26,951 nt of DNA from the NCBI GenBank assembly GCA_902802215.1, contig CADCLH010000026.1, positions 1 through 26,951 on the forward strand. The letters run 5' to 3'. Numbering within the stretch: the first letter of the stretch is position 1; the number at the start of each line of letters is the position of its first letter. The notes under the pieces were generated by a model that was given only the letters and a program-made list of their open reading frames with translations, had not been told where the DNA came from and searched no databases. Source of the DNA: Oscillospiraceae bacterium (lineage in GTDB: Bacteria; Bacillota; Clostridia; Oscillospirales; Oscillospiraceae). A program made the position numbers and the translations under genes. Positions 1 to 7,662 of this stretch are shown one piece after another.

Positions 1-1272
1 TTCATGACCCGCTGCGCCCTGAGCCTGTGGAGCAAGGCGGGCGGTATCACGCAGCGCCATGTGGACATGGCCAACGCCCTGTACTCGCGCAACCAGCCCA
101 AGCCGACCTGGATGCTCTGGTCGCTGACCGGCTCCGTCTGCGAGAGCGAGGTCTTCCTGCCCCCGGTGTTCTACTGGAACCTGGCCGAGAGCGACGCGAA
201 GCGCGGCACCGAGGCCTCGCGGACCTTCATCCGCATGCTCACGAACATCCTGCTCTACCTCGCCGCGGTGGACGACGACGTGACCTATGAGGAGGCCGCC
301 TTCATCACCGAGTGCACCGACAAGCTCACCGCCATCTGCGACACCACGGGCGTGCGCAAGAGCAAGGAGGCGCTCAACCCGCTGGACTTCGTCACCAGCA
401 GCGAGCCGAGCTTCGCCGAGAAGCACAAGGTCCAGACCCAGACCTCCGGCGGGGAGAAGGTCGCCGAGACCAAGGAGCCGAAGGTCGAGAAGCCCGACTT
501 CGACGAGCTCATGGCCCAGCTCGAATCCCTCGTCGGACTCGAGGAGGTCAAGCGCGACATCAAGAACCTCGTCAACCTCATGAAGGTGCGCAAGCTGCGC
601 GAGGCCAACGACCTGCCCGTCCCGCCCATGAGCCTGCACATGGTGTTCATGGGCAATCCCGGCACCGGCAAGACCACGGTCGCGCGCATCCTCTCCGGGC
701 TCTACGCCGCCATCGGCGTGCTCGAAAAGGGCCAGCTCGTCGAGGTGGACCGCTCCGGCCTTGTGGCGGGCTATGTGGGCCAGACCGCGCTCAAGACGCA
801 GGAGGCCATCAAGAAGGCCCTCGGCGGCGTGCTGTTCATCGACGAGGCCTACTCCCTCTCCTCCGGCGGGGAGAACGACTTCGGCCGCGAGGCCATCGAG
901 ACCATCCTCAAGGCCATGGAGGACCACCGCAAGGAGCTGATCGTCATCGTTGCGGGCTACACCGGGCCGATGGAGAAGTTCCTCAGCTCCAACCCGGGAC
1001 TGGAATCCCGCTTCAACAAGTACTTCTTCTTCCCCGACTACAACGGCGAGCAGCTCATGGAGATCTTCCGCGGCCAGTGCAAAAAGAACGGCTACGTCCT
1101 CACTGAGAACCGCGGCGACAACTTCGGCAACGGCCGCGACGTGCGCAACGCCTTCGAGGACATGATCGTGCGCCAGTCCAACCGCGTCGCGCAGATGGAA
1201 AACCCGAGCAAGGACGACCTCATGGCCGTGCTGCCCGAGGACCTCGAGGATCCGGACGACGCGGAGGAATAA
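1..1272 (+). CDS. CbxX/CfxQ (SpoVK-like) AAA+ ATPase, 5' end open
   Basis: AAA+ ATPase of the CbxX/CfxQ/SpoVK family. Such proteins use ATP to remodel partner proteins; the partner here is unknown. The frame is open to the window edge, and the first ATG (base 4) has no visible ribosome site, so the true start probably lies upstream. Counting from that ATG, the first 150 residues are helical with an acidic stretch (LAAVDDDVTYEEA) resembling a TerB-type segment. The AAA core follows: Walker A GNPGTGKT at about 217-224, Walker B LFIDEAY with D280/E281, and the arginine-finger region NPGLESRF. The C-terminal lid contains GRDVRNAFE. The tail is very acidic. The core assignment is firm. Whether it acts in sporulation, like SpoVK, cannot be decided because the left neighbours are not visible. 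Confidence 0.9.
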   Translation, partial: FMTRCALSLWSKAGGITQRHVDMANALYSRNQPKPTWMLWSLTGSVCESEVFLPPVFYWNLAESDAKRGTEASRTFIRMLTNILLYLAAVDDDVTYEEAAFITECTDKLTAICDTTGVRKSKEALNPLDFVTSSEPSFAEKHKVQTQTSGGEKVAETKEPKVEKPDFDELMAQLESLVGLEEVKRDIKNLVNLMKVRKLREANDLPVPPMSLHMVFMGNPGTGKTTVARILSGLYAAIGVLEKGQLVEVDRSGLVAGYVGQTALKTQEAIKKALGGVLFIDEAYSLSSGGENDFGREAIETILKAMEDHRKELIVIVAGYTGPMEKFLSSNPGLESRFNKYFFFPDYNGEQLMEIFRGQCKKNGYVLTENRGDNFGNGRDVRNAFEDMIVRQSNRVAQMENPSKDDLMAVLPEDLEDPDDAEE

Positions 1273-1296
1273 GCCGCCCTGCAAACAGCATAAGCG

Positions 1297-1338
1297 TTCA
1301 AAAAAGCCTGCGTCGTTTTCGGCGCAGGCTTTTTTGAA
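1297..1338 (+). terminator. Intrinsic terminator after the AAA+ gene
   Basis: A perfect 16-bp inverted repeat, TTCAAAAAAGCCTGCG (1297-1312) with its complement at 1323-1338, has a 10-nt loop and ends in a run of six T. It starts 25 bases after the stop codon. The A-run on the 5' arm would let it work in both directions. Confidence 0.9.
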
Positions 1339-1340
1339 CT

Positions 1341-1550
1341 GAGACTGTCAAAAAACCTCGCTGCAGCGTCAGATGACAGAGCAGCGGGGGAGCTCGAGGG
1401 GGCAAGGCCCGCCTCGAGTACAATAGCCCGCCGCTCGAAAAGCCTTGATTTGCAAGGCTTTTCGAAAACAGCATATTGTGTACGGCCAAAATGCTCGGCG
1501 GGGAAGCGCAGTCAAAAAATCCCCCCAAGGGACTTTTTTGAACGTCCCCC
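1341..1550. repeat. Hairpin-rich intergenic element, probably an interspersed repeat
   Basis: This gene-free spacer lies between the terminator and the GntR promoter. It holds a perfect hairpin, TCGAAAAGCCTTG (1435-1447) with its complement at 1453-1465 and a 5-nt loop. A second, imperfect terminator-like hairpin lies around 1512-1540 (CAAAAAATCCC opposite GGGACTTTTTTG). The string CTTTTTTGAAC occurs at both the left border (about 1329) and the right border (about 1533). The minus strand stays open for 86 codons (1298-1558), but it has no ribosome site and runs through the terminator, so I do not call a gene. I recall similar translated strings from other gut Clostridia, which suggests a mobile or MITE-like intergenic unit; that part is memory, not proof. 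Confidence 0.5.
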
Positions 1551-1551
1551 C

Positions 1552-1580
1552 TTGACAAATCTGTATTACCGTGTTATTGT
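1552..1580 (+). promoter_or_regulatory. SigA-type promoter of the GntR-ABC operon
   Basis: The -35 box TTGACA (1552-1557) is separated by 17 bases from the -10 box TATTGT (1575-1580). It lies about 40 bases before the regulator's start codon. The -10 box sits inside the left arm of a perfect inverted repeat, so a bound repressor would block RNA polymerase. Confidence 0.85.
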
Positions 1581-1604
1581 ACTAATCGCTTAATACAATA
1601 ACAC
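1571..1604. promoter_or_regulatory. Operator-like palindrome, probable GntR autoregulatory site
   Basis: GTGTTATTGTA (1571-1581) is repeated as a perfect inverted copy TACAATAACAC (1594-1604) with a 12-base centre (1582-1593) that is itself partly symmetric (TAA...TTA). It covers the -10 box and ends at the ribosome site of the GntR gene. YtrA-type GntR regulators are known to bind AT-rich dyads in their own promoters, so autorepression is a fair inference. Confidence 0.75.
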
Positions 1605-1620
1605 AAAGGAGGTGCCGCGA

Positions 1621-2001
1621 TTGGTATGGGTCTTTGAGAACGACCAGCCCATCTACACGCAGCTCGTGGATCAGATCAAAGTCGCCATCGTCTCGGGCGA
1701 GCTGCCGCCGGGGGCGCGCATGTCCGCCGTGCGCGAGCTCTCGCTCGAGGCCGGGGTCAACCCCAACACGATGCAGCGTGCGCTGCAGCAGCTCGAGCGC
1801 GAGGGACTGGTCTACGCCCAGCGCAGCGCGGGGCGCTTTGTGACCGAGGATACGGCGGTCATCGCGCGCGTGCGGGAGGCGCTCGCCGCCGAGCGGGTCA
1901 GGCGCTTCCGGGACGCCATGCGGGCGCTCGGATGTACCGAGGAGGAAATGAGGACGCTGCTGTTCGGCAGCAGGGAGGAAGAGAATGGAAACCTGTCTTG
2001 A
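1621..2001 (+). CDS. YtrA-type GntR transcriptional regulator
   Basis: Short GntR regulator of the YtrA subfamily, 126 residues, probably the autorepressor of this ABC operon. The start is taken as TTG at 1621 because the ribosome site AAAGGAGG (1605-1612) leaves an 8-base gap to it; an in-frame GTG at 1612 overlaps the site itself and is unlikely. The N-terminal winged helix begins with PIYTQLVDQIK and contains VRELSLEAGVNPNTMQRALQ, the recognition part, then the wing GLVYAQRSAGRFV. The C-terminal region is a short helical dimerisation tail, with no ligand-binding UTRA or FCD domain, as expected for YtrA. Its end overlaps the ATPase gene by 17 bases, so the two are translationally coupled. 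The inducer is unknown; relatives often respond to cell-wall antibiotics or envelope stress. Confidence 0.9.
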   Translation: MVWVFENDQPIYTQLVDQIKVAIVSGELPPGARMSAVRELSLEAGVNPNTMQRALQQLEREGLVYAQRSAGRFVTEDTAVIARVREALAAERVRRFRDAMRALGCTEEEMRTLLFGSREEENGNLS

Positions 2002-2683
2002 ATGCAGAGACCTGTCGAAGCGCTTCGGCTCCGTGCAGGCGCTCGACGGCGTGACGCTGAGCATCGCGCCGGGCCGCGTCGTGGGGCTGCTCGGCCCCAA
2101 CGGCAGCGGCAAAACCACGCTCATCAAGCTGGCCAACGGCCTGCTGACGCCGTCCTCCGGCGAGATCCGCATCTGCGGCGCCCTGCCCGGAAAGGAGACG
2201 AAGGCCGTCGTCAGCTATCTGCCCGACAGGCCCTGCCTGCCCGAGTGGATGAGCGCCGACGAGCTTATGGACTACTTCGCCGACTTCTTCGAGGACTTTG
2301 ACCGCGCCCGCGCCGCCGACATGATGGCGCGGCTCAGGCTCAACCCGCACATGAAATACGGCCAGATGTCCAAGGGCACCCGCGAGAAGGTGCAGCTCAT
2401 CCTGGTCATGAGCCGCAGGGCGAGGCTCTATCTGCTCGACGAGCCCATCGGCGGCGTCGACCCCGCCACGCGGGACTATATCCTCGATACCATCATCCGC
2501 AACTATGACGAGAGCGCGAGCGTTCTGATCTCCACGCACCTGATCTCCGATGTGGAGAACGTGCTGGACGACGTGATCTTCCTGCGCGAGGGCAGGGTCA
2601 CGATGCAGGCGAGCGTGGACGACATCCGCGCCCAATACGGCAAGAGCGTCGACGCGCTGTTTCGGGAGGTGTTCAGATGTTAG
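1985..2683 (+). CDS. ABC transporter ATP-binding protein (YtrB-like)
   Basis: ATPase subunit of an ABC exporter, 232 residues. Walker A GPNGSGKT is at 37-44 and Walker B LYLLDEP has D152/E153, followed by GGVDP (D-loop) and an H-loop in STHLISD. The signature motif is the degenerate SKGTREK instead of LSGGQ, which is usual for YtrB- and EcsA-type ATPases that pair with GntR/YtrA regulators. It starts inside the end of the regulator gene and overlaps the permease gene by 7 bases, so all three form one operon. The substrate cannot be read from the sequence. Confidence 0.93.
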   Translation: METCLECRDLSKRFGSVQALDGVTLSIAPGRVVGLLGPNGSGKTTLIKLANGLLTPSSGEIRICGALPGKETKAVVSYLPDRPCLPEWMSADELMDYFADFFEDFDRARAADMMARLRLNPHMKYGQMSKGTREKVQLILVMSRRARLYLLDEPIGGVDPATRDYILDTIIRNYDESASVLISTHLISDVENVLDDVIFLREGRVTMQASVDDIRAQYGKSVDALFREVFRC

Positions 2684-3498
2684 GCAAGCTGATCAAACAT
2701 GAATTCCGCGCCACGGGCCGCATCCTCCTGCCGCTGCTGGGGGCGGAGCTGCTGCTCTCGGTCCTGGCCGGGTTCTCGGTCCGCGGCCTTGACCGGGTCG
2801 AGAACATGGGCATCCTCGGCGTGATGTACGTCACCACGCTGACGGTCTTTTTCCTCGGCCTGTTCGCCCTGAGCGTGGTGGCCTTCGTGCTGATGATCCA
2901 GCGCTTTTACAAGAACCTGCTGCGCGACGAGGGCTATCTCGCCATGACCCTGCCCGTCTCGGTGGACGAGCAGCTTTTCGCCAAGCTGATCGTGTCCTTT
3001 GTGTGGTTCGCCGCCGTGGGACTGCTGAGCATCGTGTCGATCCTGACGGTGACCTCCATCGGCGCCCGCTTCGGCGGGGTCGTCAACGCGGACATCGGCG
3101 AGATCAGGGACGCCGTGCAGTCGGTCGGCGGGGAGATCGGCGGCGGCAACCTGCTGCTGTTCTTCCTCGAGCTCCTGCTGATGGGCTTCCTCGGCTCCTG
3201 CGCCACCTGCCTGCGCTGCTACTCGGCCCTGGCCATCGGCCACAGCGCCGCCGACCACAAAATGCTGCTGAGCTTCGTGGCCTACATCGTCATCGGCTTT
3301 GCGCTGAGCGTTGTGCGAAACTCCGTCCTGATCGGCCTGCTGCCGAGCATAGACCCCGGCGCGATCCTCGCGGGGATGAGCTCCGCTTTGCAGTTCCACT
3401 CCATTGTCTTCACCGGCATCCTGGTCGCCGCGCTCCACTGCGCCCTGTTCTACTTCGTGACCCGCTGGTTTTTGAAGAACAAGCTCAACCTCGCGTAA
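2677..3498 (+). CDS. ABC transporter permease, multi-pass membrane protein
   Basis: Hydrophobic protein of 273 residues with about six membrane spans, starting LGKLIKHEFRATGRILLPLL, a typical opening for ABC-2-like permeases in GntR/YtrA operons. Spans lie near residues 17-35, 48-75, 105-130, 155-180, 195-225 and 240-262. The conserved-looking segment FYKNLLRDEGYLAMTLPVS between spans two and three is shared by such permeases and may contact the ATPase. It is the last gene of the operon and is followed by a two-way terminator. With the ATPase it should form a transporter of unknown substrate; export of an envelope-active compound would fit the family. Confidence 0.85.
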   Translation: MLGKLIKHEFRATGRILLPLLGAELLLSVLAGFSVRGLDRVENMGILGVMYVTTLTVFFLGLFALSVVAFVLMIQRFYKNLLRDEGYLAMTLPVSVDEQLFAKLIVSFVWFAAVGLLSIVSILTVTSIGARFGGVVNADIGEIRDAVQSVGGEIGGGNLLLFFLELLLMGFLGSCATCLRCYSALAIGHSAADHKMLLSFVAYIVIGFALSVVRNSVLIGLLPSIDPGAILAGMSSALQFHSIVFTGILVAALHCALFYFVTRWFLKNKLNLA

Positions 3499-3517
3499 AA
3501 CGAATACCCAAAACAAA

Positions 3518-3550
3518 TGCACCCCCGGCTTCTGCCGAGGGTGCAGCTTT
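3518..3550. terminator. Two-way terminator between convergent genes
   Basis: A stem TGCACCC-CCGGC with TTCT loop and GCCG-AGGGTGCA (3518-3544) lies between the permease gene and the convergent S4 gene. T runs follow on both strands (GCTTTTA to the right; TTTGTTTT on the minus strand). It can end both operons. Confidence 0.8.
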
Positions 3551-3792
3551 TATACGAGCTCCTTGTACATCGCCGGGGCGTCGGATTTCGAGACGCTTTC
3601 GGCCACCTGCGTGACCTCGACCTTCAGCGTCCGCTGCCCGAAAGCGATCTCGATCACGTCCCCGACCTTGACCTGACAGCCCGCCTTGGCCGGCCGGCCG
3701 TTGACGAGGACGCGGCCGATGTCGCAGGCGTCGTTTGCCACCGTGCGGCGCTTGATGAGCCGCGATACCTTGAGATATTTATCCAGCCGCAT
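3550..3792 (-). CDS. rqcP: RqcP-like S4-domain RNA-binding protein
   Basis: Small S4-domain protein, 80 residues, of the RqcP (YabO/Hsp15-like) family. RqcP binds stalled 50S-peptidyl-tRNA complexes and works with RqcH in poly-alanine tailing. The protein is essentially one S4 domain: MRLDKYLKVSRLIKRRT, then GRVLVNGRPAKAGCQVKVGDVIEI. The start at 3792 has a GAAAGGAAG ribosome site. A longer frame reaching 3828 would begin inside the hup terminator and is rejected. It lies downstream of hup on the same strand; HU followed by this S4 gene is a common order in Clostridia. It may depend on read-through of the terminator or on an unseen promoter. Confidence 0.88.
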   Translation of the reverse strand: MRLDKYLKVSRLIKRRTVANDACDIGRVLVNGRPAKAGCQVKVGDVIEIAFGQRTLKVEVTQVAESVSKSDAPAMYKELV

Positions 3793-3807
3793 GGGACACT
3801 TCCTTTC

Positions 3808-3839
3808 AAAAAATCCCGCCCTTCTCACGGAAGGGCGGG
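3808..3839 (-). terminator. Terminator of hup
   Basis: CCCGCCCTT (3815-3823) pairs with AAGGGCGGG (3831-3839) and, read on the minus strand, is followed by six T (3813-3808). It separates hup from the S4 gene, so most hup transcripts should end here with some read-through. Confidence 0.88.
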
Positions 3840-3863
3840 CAGATTTGCATGCGTAAGACGTTC

Positions 3864-4139
3864 TTACTTCGAGACGACGTCCTTGAGGGCCTTGCCGGCC
3901 TTGAAAGCGGGGACGCGACTCGCAGGAATTCTGATCTCTTCCTTGGTTCTGGGGTTGCGGCCAACGCGCGCGTCGCGCTTCTTGGTCTCAAAGGAACCAA
4001 AGCCGACGAGCTGGACCTTCCCGCCCGCGGCGAGCTCAGCGGCGATCGCCTCGAGAGCGGCGTTGACAGCCTTCTCGCTGTCCTTCTTGGAGAGAGCAGC
4101 CTTCTCTGCGACGGCGGCGACCAATTCTGCCTTATTCAT
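3864..4139 (-). CDS. hup: HU family DNA-binding protein
   Basis: Histone-like HU, 91 residues, the normal family length. HU forms dimers that bend and compact DNA. The sequence starts MNKAELVAAVAEKAALSKK, has the dimer core VQLVGFGSFETKKRDAR, and the DNA-clasping arm GRNPRTKEEIRIPASRVPAFKAGK with the proline-containing tip NPRT...IPAS. A ribosome site AGGAGG lies 9 bases before the ATG. The gene has its own promoter and a leader of about 110 bases with a small hairpin (TCCCC/GGGGA, near 4191-4205), and is closed by its own terminator, fitting an abundant protein. Confidence 0.97.
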   Translation of the reverse strand: MNKAELVAAVAEKAALSKKDSEKAVNAALEAIAAELAAGGKVQLVGFGSFETKKRDARVGRNPRTKEEIRIPASRVPAFKAGKALKDVVSK

Positions 4140-4258
4140 TACAAAATCCTCCTAAAATTAGATGGGAATATGCTGCCTGCTTCTGAGTTTTCCCCAATTC
4201 GGGGACTTTACTCTCATGCACGAATACGGATCGTTCGGCATTCCCGGCAGGCATAATG

Positions 4259-4287
4259 AATTTACCATACTTCCCTGTATTACGCAA
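4259..4287 (-). promoter_or_regulatory. Promoter of hup
   Basis: On the minus strand TTGCGT (4287-4282) is 17 bases from TAAATT (4264-4259), and the -10 box is preceded by TATGG, an extended -10 element that would offset the imperfect boxes. The transcript would start near 4252 and carry a leader of about 110 bases before the HU start codon. Confidence 0.6.
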
Positions 4288-4326
4288 GCCCTTATTTGCA
4301 ATTTTTTAAGGAAATTCGTCGCCTTT

Positions 4327-5988
4327 TCAGTGCATATGGAGAAAAATGGCAATCTTTTCACCGCCCGGGATCATGTCCAGATCCTCCTTCGTGACGGAAC
4401 GGGTGACAATGGCGGCGAAAATGTAGACGATCACCGCAGCGAGGATGGAGACCGCCATGGCCAGCAGCGTCGACAGGCGGCTGTGGGGCGGCAGGAAGCG
4501 CACGGCCAGACCGTAGAGGCCCCAGGCGGCCGCGCCCATCAGAGCGCTCGAAAACATCGGACCGGCAAAGACGCGCAGCACGCGCGGGCGGCGGTCCAGC
4601 GCACGGCTCAGGAAGATGAAATCCATCAGGGCCATGACGACATAGCTCACCAGCGTGCCGATCGGCGCGCCGTAGATGTTGATGGGGCGCTGGGCGACCA
4701 GGAACCAGTTGATGACGATCTTGACCAGACCGCCGGTGATGAGCGTGACCATGGTGAGCTTCTCCCGGCCGGAGGCCTGGAGGATGGCGTTCTCCATCAG
4801 GACGATGCACACAAAGAAGGAGGCGATGCCCATCACGCGCAGCAGCGCCGGCCCGGCGACATGGCTGCCGGGATAGAGGAGCTTCATGATCGGCTCGGAC
4901 AGCACCGCCAGACCCACGCCCATCGGGATGGCGACGGCCGCCGCGATCCGCATCGAATCCTCCGACACCTTGATCGCAAGGCCGCGCTGGCCCTTCGCGA
5001 CCGCCTTGGCGATGGCCGGGACGATGGAGATGGTCAGCGGGGTGATGAAGGCGGCGGGCAGATTGAAGAGCGTCTGCGCCTTGCCATAGACGCCGTAGAG
5101 CACCTTGGCCTGCCGGTAGGTGAAGCCCGCGGCGCTTTGCAGGCGGTTCATGCAGAGCTTGGAGTCGACGCTGTTCAAAAGCGCCATGATGCAGGCGCCG
5201 AAGGCGATGGGGACGCCGATCGAGAAGATGTTTTTTACGATCTTCATCGCGGGATCGACCAGCTCGTCGTCGTCCGGGGTGTCGTTGGGGTCGTGGAAGC
5301 CCGCGGTGTAGGGCGCGGCCAGCGTCGAATAGTTGCGGTGCTTGTACCAGATCATGTAGCCGAGCGAGACCGCCGAGCCGATCGATACGCCGAAGATCGC
5401 GCCCGCGGAGCCCATCGGCAGGGCCATGGGATGCCGGGGCGGATAGGAGCGCAGCACCAGCACCGCGATCACCAGACCCGCGACGACCTTGAAGAGGACC
5501 TCCAGCACCTCGTCGACCGTGGTGGGGAGCATGTTGCCGTTGCCCTGACAGTAGCCGCGGTAGGCCGAGACGATGCACACCAGCAAAATCGCCGGGGCCA
5601 TCGCCCGGATGCTGGGGCCCGCGTCGGGGTTCTCCAGATAGACGGCGGCCAGCCAGTCGGGGAAGAAGAACATGATCGAGGCGAAGACCAGACCCAGCAG
5701 CGAGAAGGTCACAAGCGCCACGCGGAAGGTCTTCTCCTCCTGCTTGGCGCGGCCGTTGGCGTCCGCCTCGGCCACCAGGCGCGACAGGGCGACCGGCAGA
5801 CCCGCCGTCGCCAGCGTGAAGAAAATGTAGTAGATGCTGTAGGCGCCCATGAACATCGAGTAGCCCTCGTCCCCGAGGATGTTGCCCAGGGGGATCTTGT
5901 AGAAGAAGCCCAGGATCTTCATGATGATGACGCCGACGGTCAGGATGGCCGCGCCGTGCATATAGTTTTGTCCCTTGATTCTTGACAT
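4327..5988 (-). CDS. MurJ/YtgP-SpoVB family lipid flippase
   Basis: Polytopic membrane protein of 553 residues from the MOP superfamily (polysaccharide biosynthesis/MurJ group), with about 14 predicted membrane spans. It opens with GAAILTVGVIIMKILGFFYKIPLG, typical of SpoVB and the Bacillus MurJ homologue YtgP. Members of this group move undecaprenyl-linked precursors, lipid II for MurJ, across the cytoplasmic membrane for peptidoglycan synthesis. Hydrophobic blocks are spread over the full length and the hydrophilic loop DPNDTPDDDELVDPAMK lies in the middle. The ribosome site GGAGG lies 5 bases before the ATG and a good promoter lies just upstream. YtgP-type flippase (vegetative) and SpoVB (spore cortex) cannot be separated by reading alone. 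Confidence 0.88.
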   Translation of the reverse strand: MSRIKGQNYMHGAAILTVGVIIMKILGFFYKIPLGNILGDEGYSMFMGAYSIYYIFFTLATAGLPVALSRLVAEADANGRAKQEEKTFRVALVTFSLLGLVFASIMFFFPDWLAAVYLENPDAGPSIRAMAPAILLVCIVSAYRGYCQGNGNMLPTTVDEVLEVLFKVVAGLVIAVLVLRSYPPRHPMALPMGSAGAIFGVSIGSAVSLGYMIWYKHRNYSTLAAPYTAGFHDPNDTPDDDELVDPAMKIVKNIFSIGVPIAFGACIMALLNSVDSKLCMNRLQSAAGFTYRQAKVLYGVYGKAQTLFNLPAAFITPLTISIVPAIAKAVAKGQRGLAIKVSEDSMRIAAAVAIPMGVGLAVLSEPIMKLLYPGSHVAGPALLRVMGIASFFVCIVLMENAILQASGREKLTMVTLITGGLVKIVINWFLVAQRPINIYGAPIGTLVSYVVMALMDFIFLSRALDRRPRVLRVFAGPMFSSALMGAAAWGLYGLAVRFLPPHSRLSTLLAMAVSILAAVIVYIFAAIVTRSVTKEDLDMIPGGEKIAIFLHMH

Positions 5989-6019
5989 CGGAACCTCCAG
6001 AAAGGATCTGCGTTAGGAT

Positions 6020-6048
6020 ACTATACGCGCGCAGAGAGAAAAATACAA
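6020..6048 (-). promoter_or_regulatory. Promoter of the flippase gene
   Basis: Minus strand TTGTAT (6048-6043), 17 bases, TATAGT (6025-6020). It lies 32 bases upstream of the start codon at 5988, so the leader is short. The flippase gene therefore need not depend on the FAD-dehydrogenase gene, which ends at 6059. Confidence 0.75.
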
Positions 6049-6058
6049 GCGGAGTATG

Positions 6059-7432
6059 TTAAAGTTCGCCCATCAGGCAGCGGGCCGCGAAAACGCCGCT
6101 GGCCGAGGCGTGGGACAGAGAGTGCGTCACGCCCGAGCAGTCGCCGATGACGAACAGGCCGGGACAGCAGGTCTCGAGCCGCTCGTCGATCTCGACCTCC
6201 ATGTTGTAGAACTTGACCTCCACGCCGTAGAGCAGCGTGTCGTCGTTGGCGGTGCCGGGGGCGATCTTGTCCAGCGCGTAGATCATCTCGATGATGCCGT
6301 CGAGGATGCGCTTGGGGATGACCAGACTCAGGTCGCCGGGCGTGGCCGCGAGCGTCGGGGTGACAAAGCTCTCGGCGATGCGCTGCTCGGTGCTGCGGCG
6401 GCCGCGCACCAGATCCCCGAAGCGCTGCACGATCACGCCGCCGCCGAGCATGTTCGACAGGCGGGCGATGCTCTCGCCGTAGCCGTTGGAGTCCTTGAAC
6501 GGCAGGGAGAAGTGCTTGGAGACCAGCAGGGCGAAGTTCGTGTTGGCCGTGTGCTTCGCCGGGTCCTCGTAGCTGTGGCCGTTGACCGTGACGATGCCGT
6601 TGGTGTTCTCGTTGACCACCACGCCGTGGGGGTTCATGCAGAAGGTGCGCACCATGTCCTCGTAGGTCTTGGTGCGGTAGACGATCTTGCTCTCGTAGAG
6701 CTGGTCGGTCAGGTGGGAGAAGATCTCGGCGGGAAGCTCCACGCGCAGGCCGATGTCGACCCGGTTGGACTTGGTCGGGATGTTCAGGGAGGAGCAGACC
6801 GACTCCATCCACTTGCTGCCACTGCGCCCGACGGAGATGATGCAGGCCCGGCAGCTCAGGCTGCCGCCCTCAAAAAAGACCCGGTAGCCGCCGCCCTCGC
6901 GCTTTTCGATGGCGGTGACGGCGGTCTCGAAGCGGAAGTCCACCTTCTCCTTCAGCTCCGCGTAGAGGTTTTCGAGCACGACGTAGTTCTTGTCCGTGCC
7001 GAGGTGGCGCACCTGCGCGTCGAGCAGGTGCAGGCCGTTGGTCAGGCACATGCGCTTGATCTCGGAATTCGCGGTGGAGTAGAGCTTCGTCCCCTCCCCG
7101 CCGTGGGTGACGTTGATCTCGTCGACGTACTTCATCAGCTCAATGGCCTGCTGCTTGCCGACATGCTCATACAGCGTGCCGCCGAACTGGTTGGTGATGT
7201 TGTACTTCCCATCGGAAAAGGCGCCCGCGCCGCCGAAGCCGCTCATGATCGAGCAGGTTTTGCAGCCCACGCAGGACTTGATCTTTTTGCCGTCGATCGG
7301 GCAGCGGCGCTGATCCAGCGGCTTTCCGAGCTCCAGCACGGCGACCTTCAGGGGCTTTTCGGCGTGGGCGAATTCCCACGCGGCGAAGATGCCGCCGGGA
7401 CCGGCGCCGACAATGATGACATCGTAATCCAT
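6059..7432 (-). CDS. FAD-dependent dehydrogenase, COG2509 type
   Basis: NAD(P)/FAD-dependent oxidoreductase of 457 residues. The N-terminus MDYDVIIVGAGPGGIFAAWE is a GxGxxG Rossmann motif for FAD, followed by the acidic LELG end of the second strand. A Cys-rich insert CPIDGKKIKSCVGCKTCSIM (about residues 46-65) is characteristic of the uncharacterised COG2509 family. The C-terminus VIGDCSGVTHSLSHASASG is the second flavin-contacting motif with the catalytic-face GD. Length is normal for the family. The substrate is unknown; the four cysteines could bind metal or act as a redox site, which is inference. The ribosome site is AAGGA about 10 bases before the ATG. The nearest strong promoter is more than 200 bases upstream. 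Confidence 0.88.
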   Translation of the reverse strand: MDYDVIIVGAGPGGIFAAWEFAHAEKPLKVAVLELGKPLDQRRCPIDGKKIKSCVGCKTCSIMSGFGGAGAFSDGKYNITNQFGGTLYEHVGKQQAIELMKYVDEINVTHGGEGTKLYSTANSEIKRMCLTNGLHLLDAQVRHLGTDKNYVVLENLYAELKEKVDFRFETAVTAIEKREGGGYRVFFEGGSLSCRACIISVGRSGSKWMESVCSSLNIPTKSNRVDIGLRVELPAEIFSHLTDQLYESKIVYRTKTYEDMVRTFCMNPHGVVVNENTNGIVTVNGHSYEDPAKHTANTNFALLVSKHFSLPFKDSNGYGESIARLSNMLGGGVIVQRFGDLVRGRRSTEQRIAESFVTPTLAATPGDLSLVIPKRILDGIIEMIYALDKIAPGTANDDTLLYGVEVKFYNMEVEIDERLETCCPGLFVIGDCSGVTHSLSHASASGVFAARCLMGEL

Positions 7433-7530
7433 AAAAACACGTCCTTGTCTGAATCAAAAGGTTCTGCTCAGTCTCGACCGAATGATACGGGGAAAATGTC
7501 CGATTTCCGTCCTTGCGCAAGAAGAAACGG

Positions 7531-7565
7531 ATTCCCACGCCAGTGCTGCGGCACTGGCTCGGAAT
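7531..7565 (+). repeat. Hairpin repeat, copy 1 (variant)
   Basis: The stem ATTCC/GGAAT encloses an inner stem GCCAGTGC/GCACTGGC and a TGCG loop. It has the same outline as the three copies near 10.8, 11.0 and 14.7 kb, but with paired base changes on both arms. Flanks ACGG on the left and GACG on the right are shared. It lies inside the long leader of the FAD-dehydrogenase gene, in inverted orientation relative to that gene. Confidence 0.8.
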
Positions 7566-7662
7566 GACGGGGGCGGACGGAAGCGTATGAATCAAAAAAA
7601 GAAACCCCAAGTTCCCAAAAGGCGGGGAATTTGAGGCGGAGTCCCGAAAAAATTCCTGCGTG

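Noticed and set aside
1298..1558. Minus-strand frame of 86 codons in the repeat spacer
   Set aside because: No ribosome site, reads through the perfect terminator, and is better explained as repeat DNA.
4162..5985. Open frame of 607 codons antisense to the flippase gene
   Set aside because: Its composition (runs of His, Arg, Asp, Gln, Gly) is a reversed-codon shadow of the membrane protein; it has no domain and no ribosome site.
6056..7567. Open frame of 503 codons antisense to the FAD dehydrogenase
   Set aside because: Shadow frame typical of high-GC genes; the opposite strand has clear FAD motifs over the full length.
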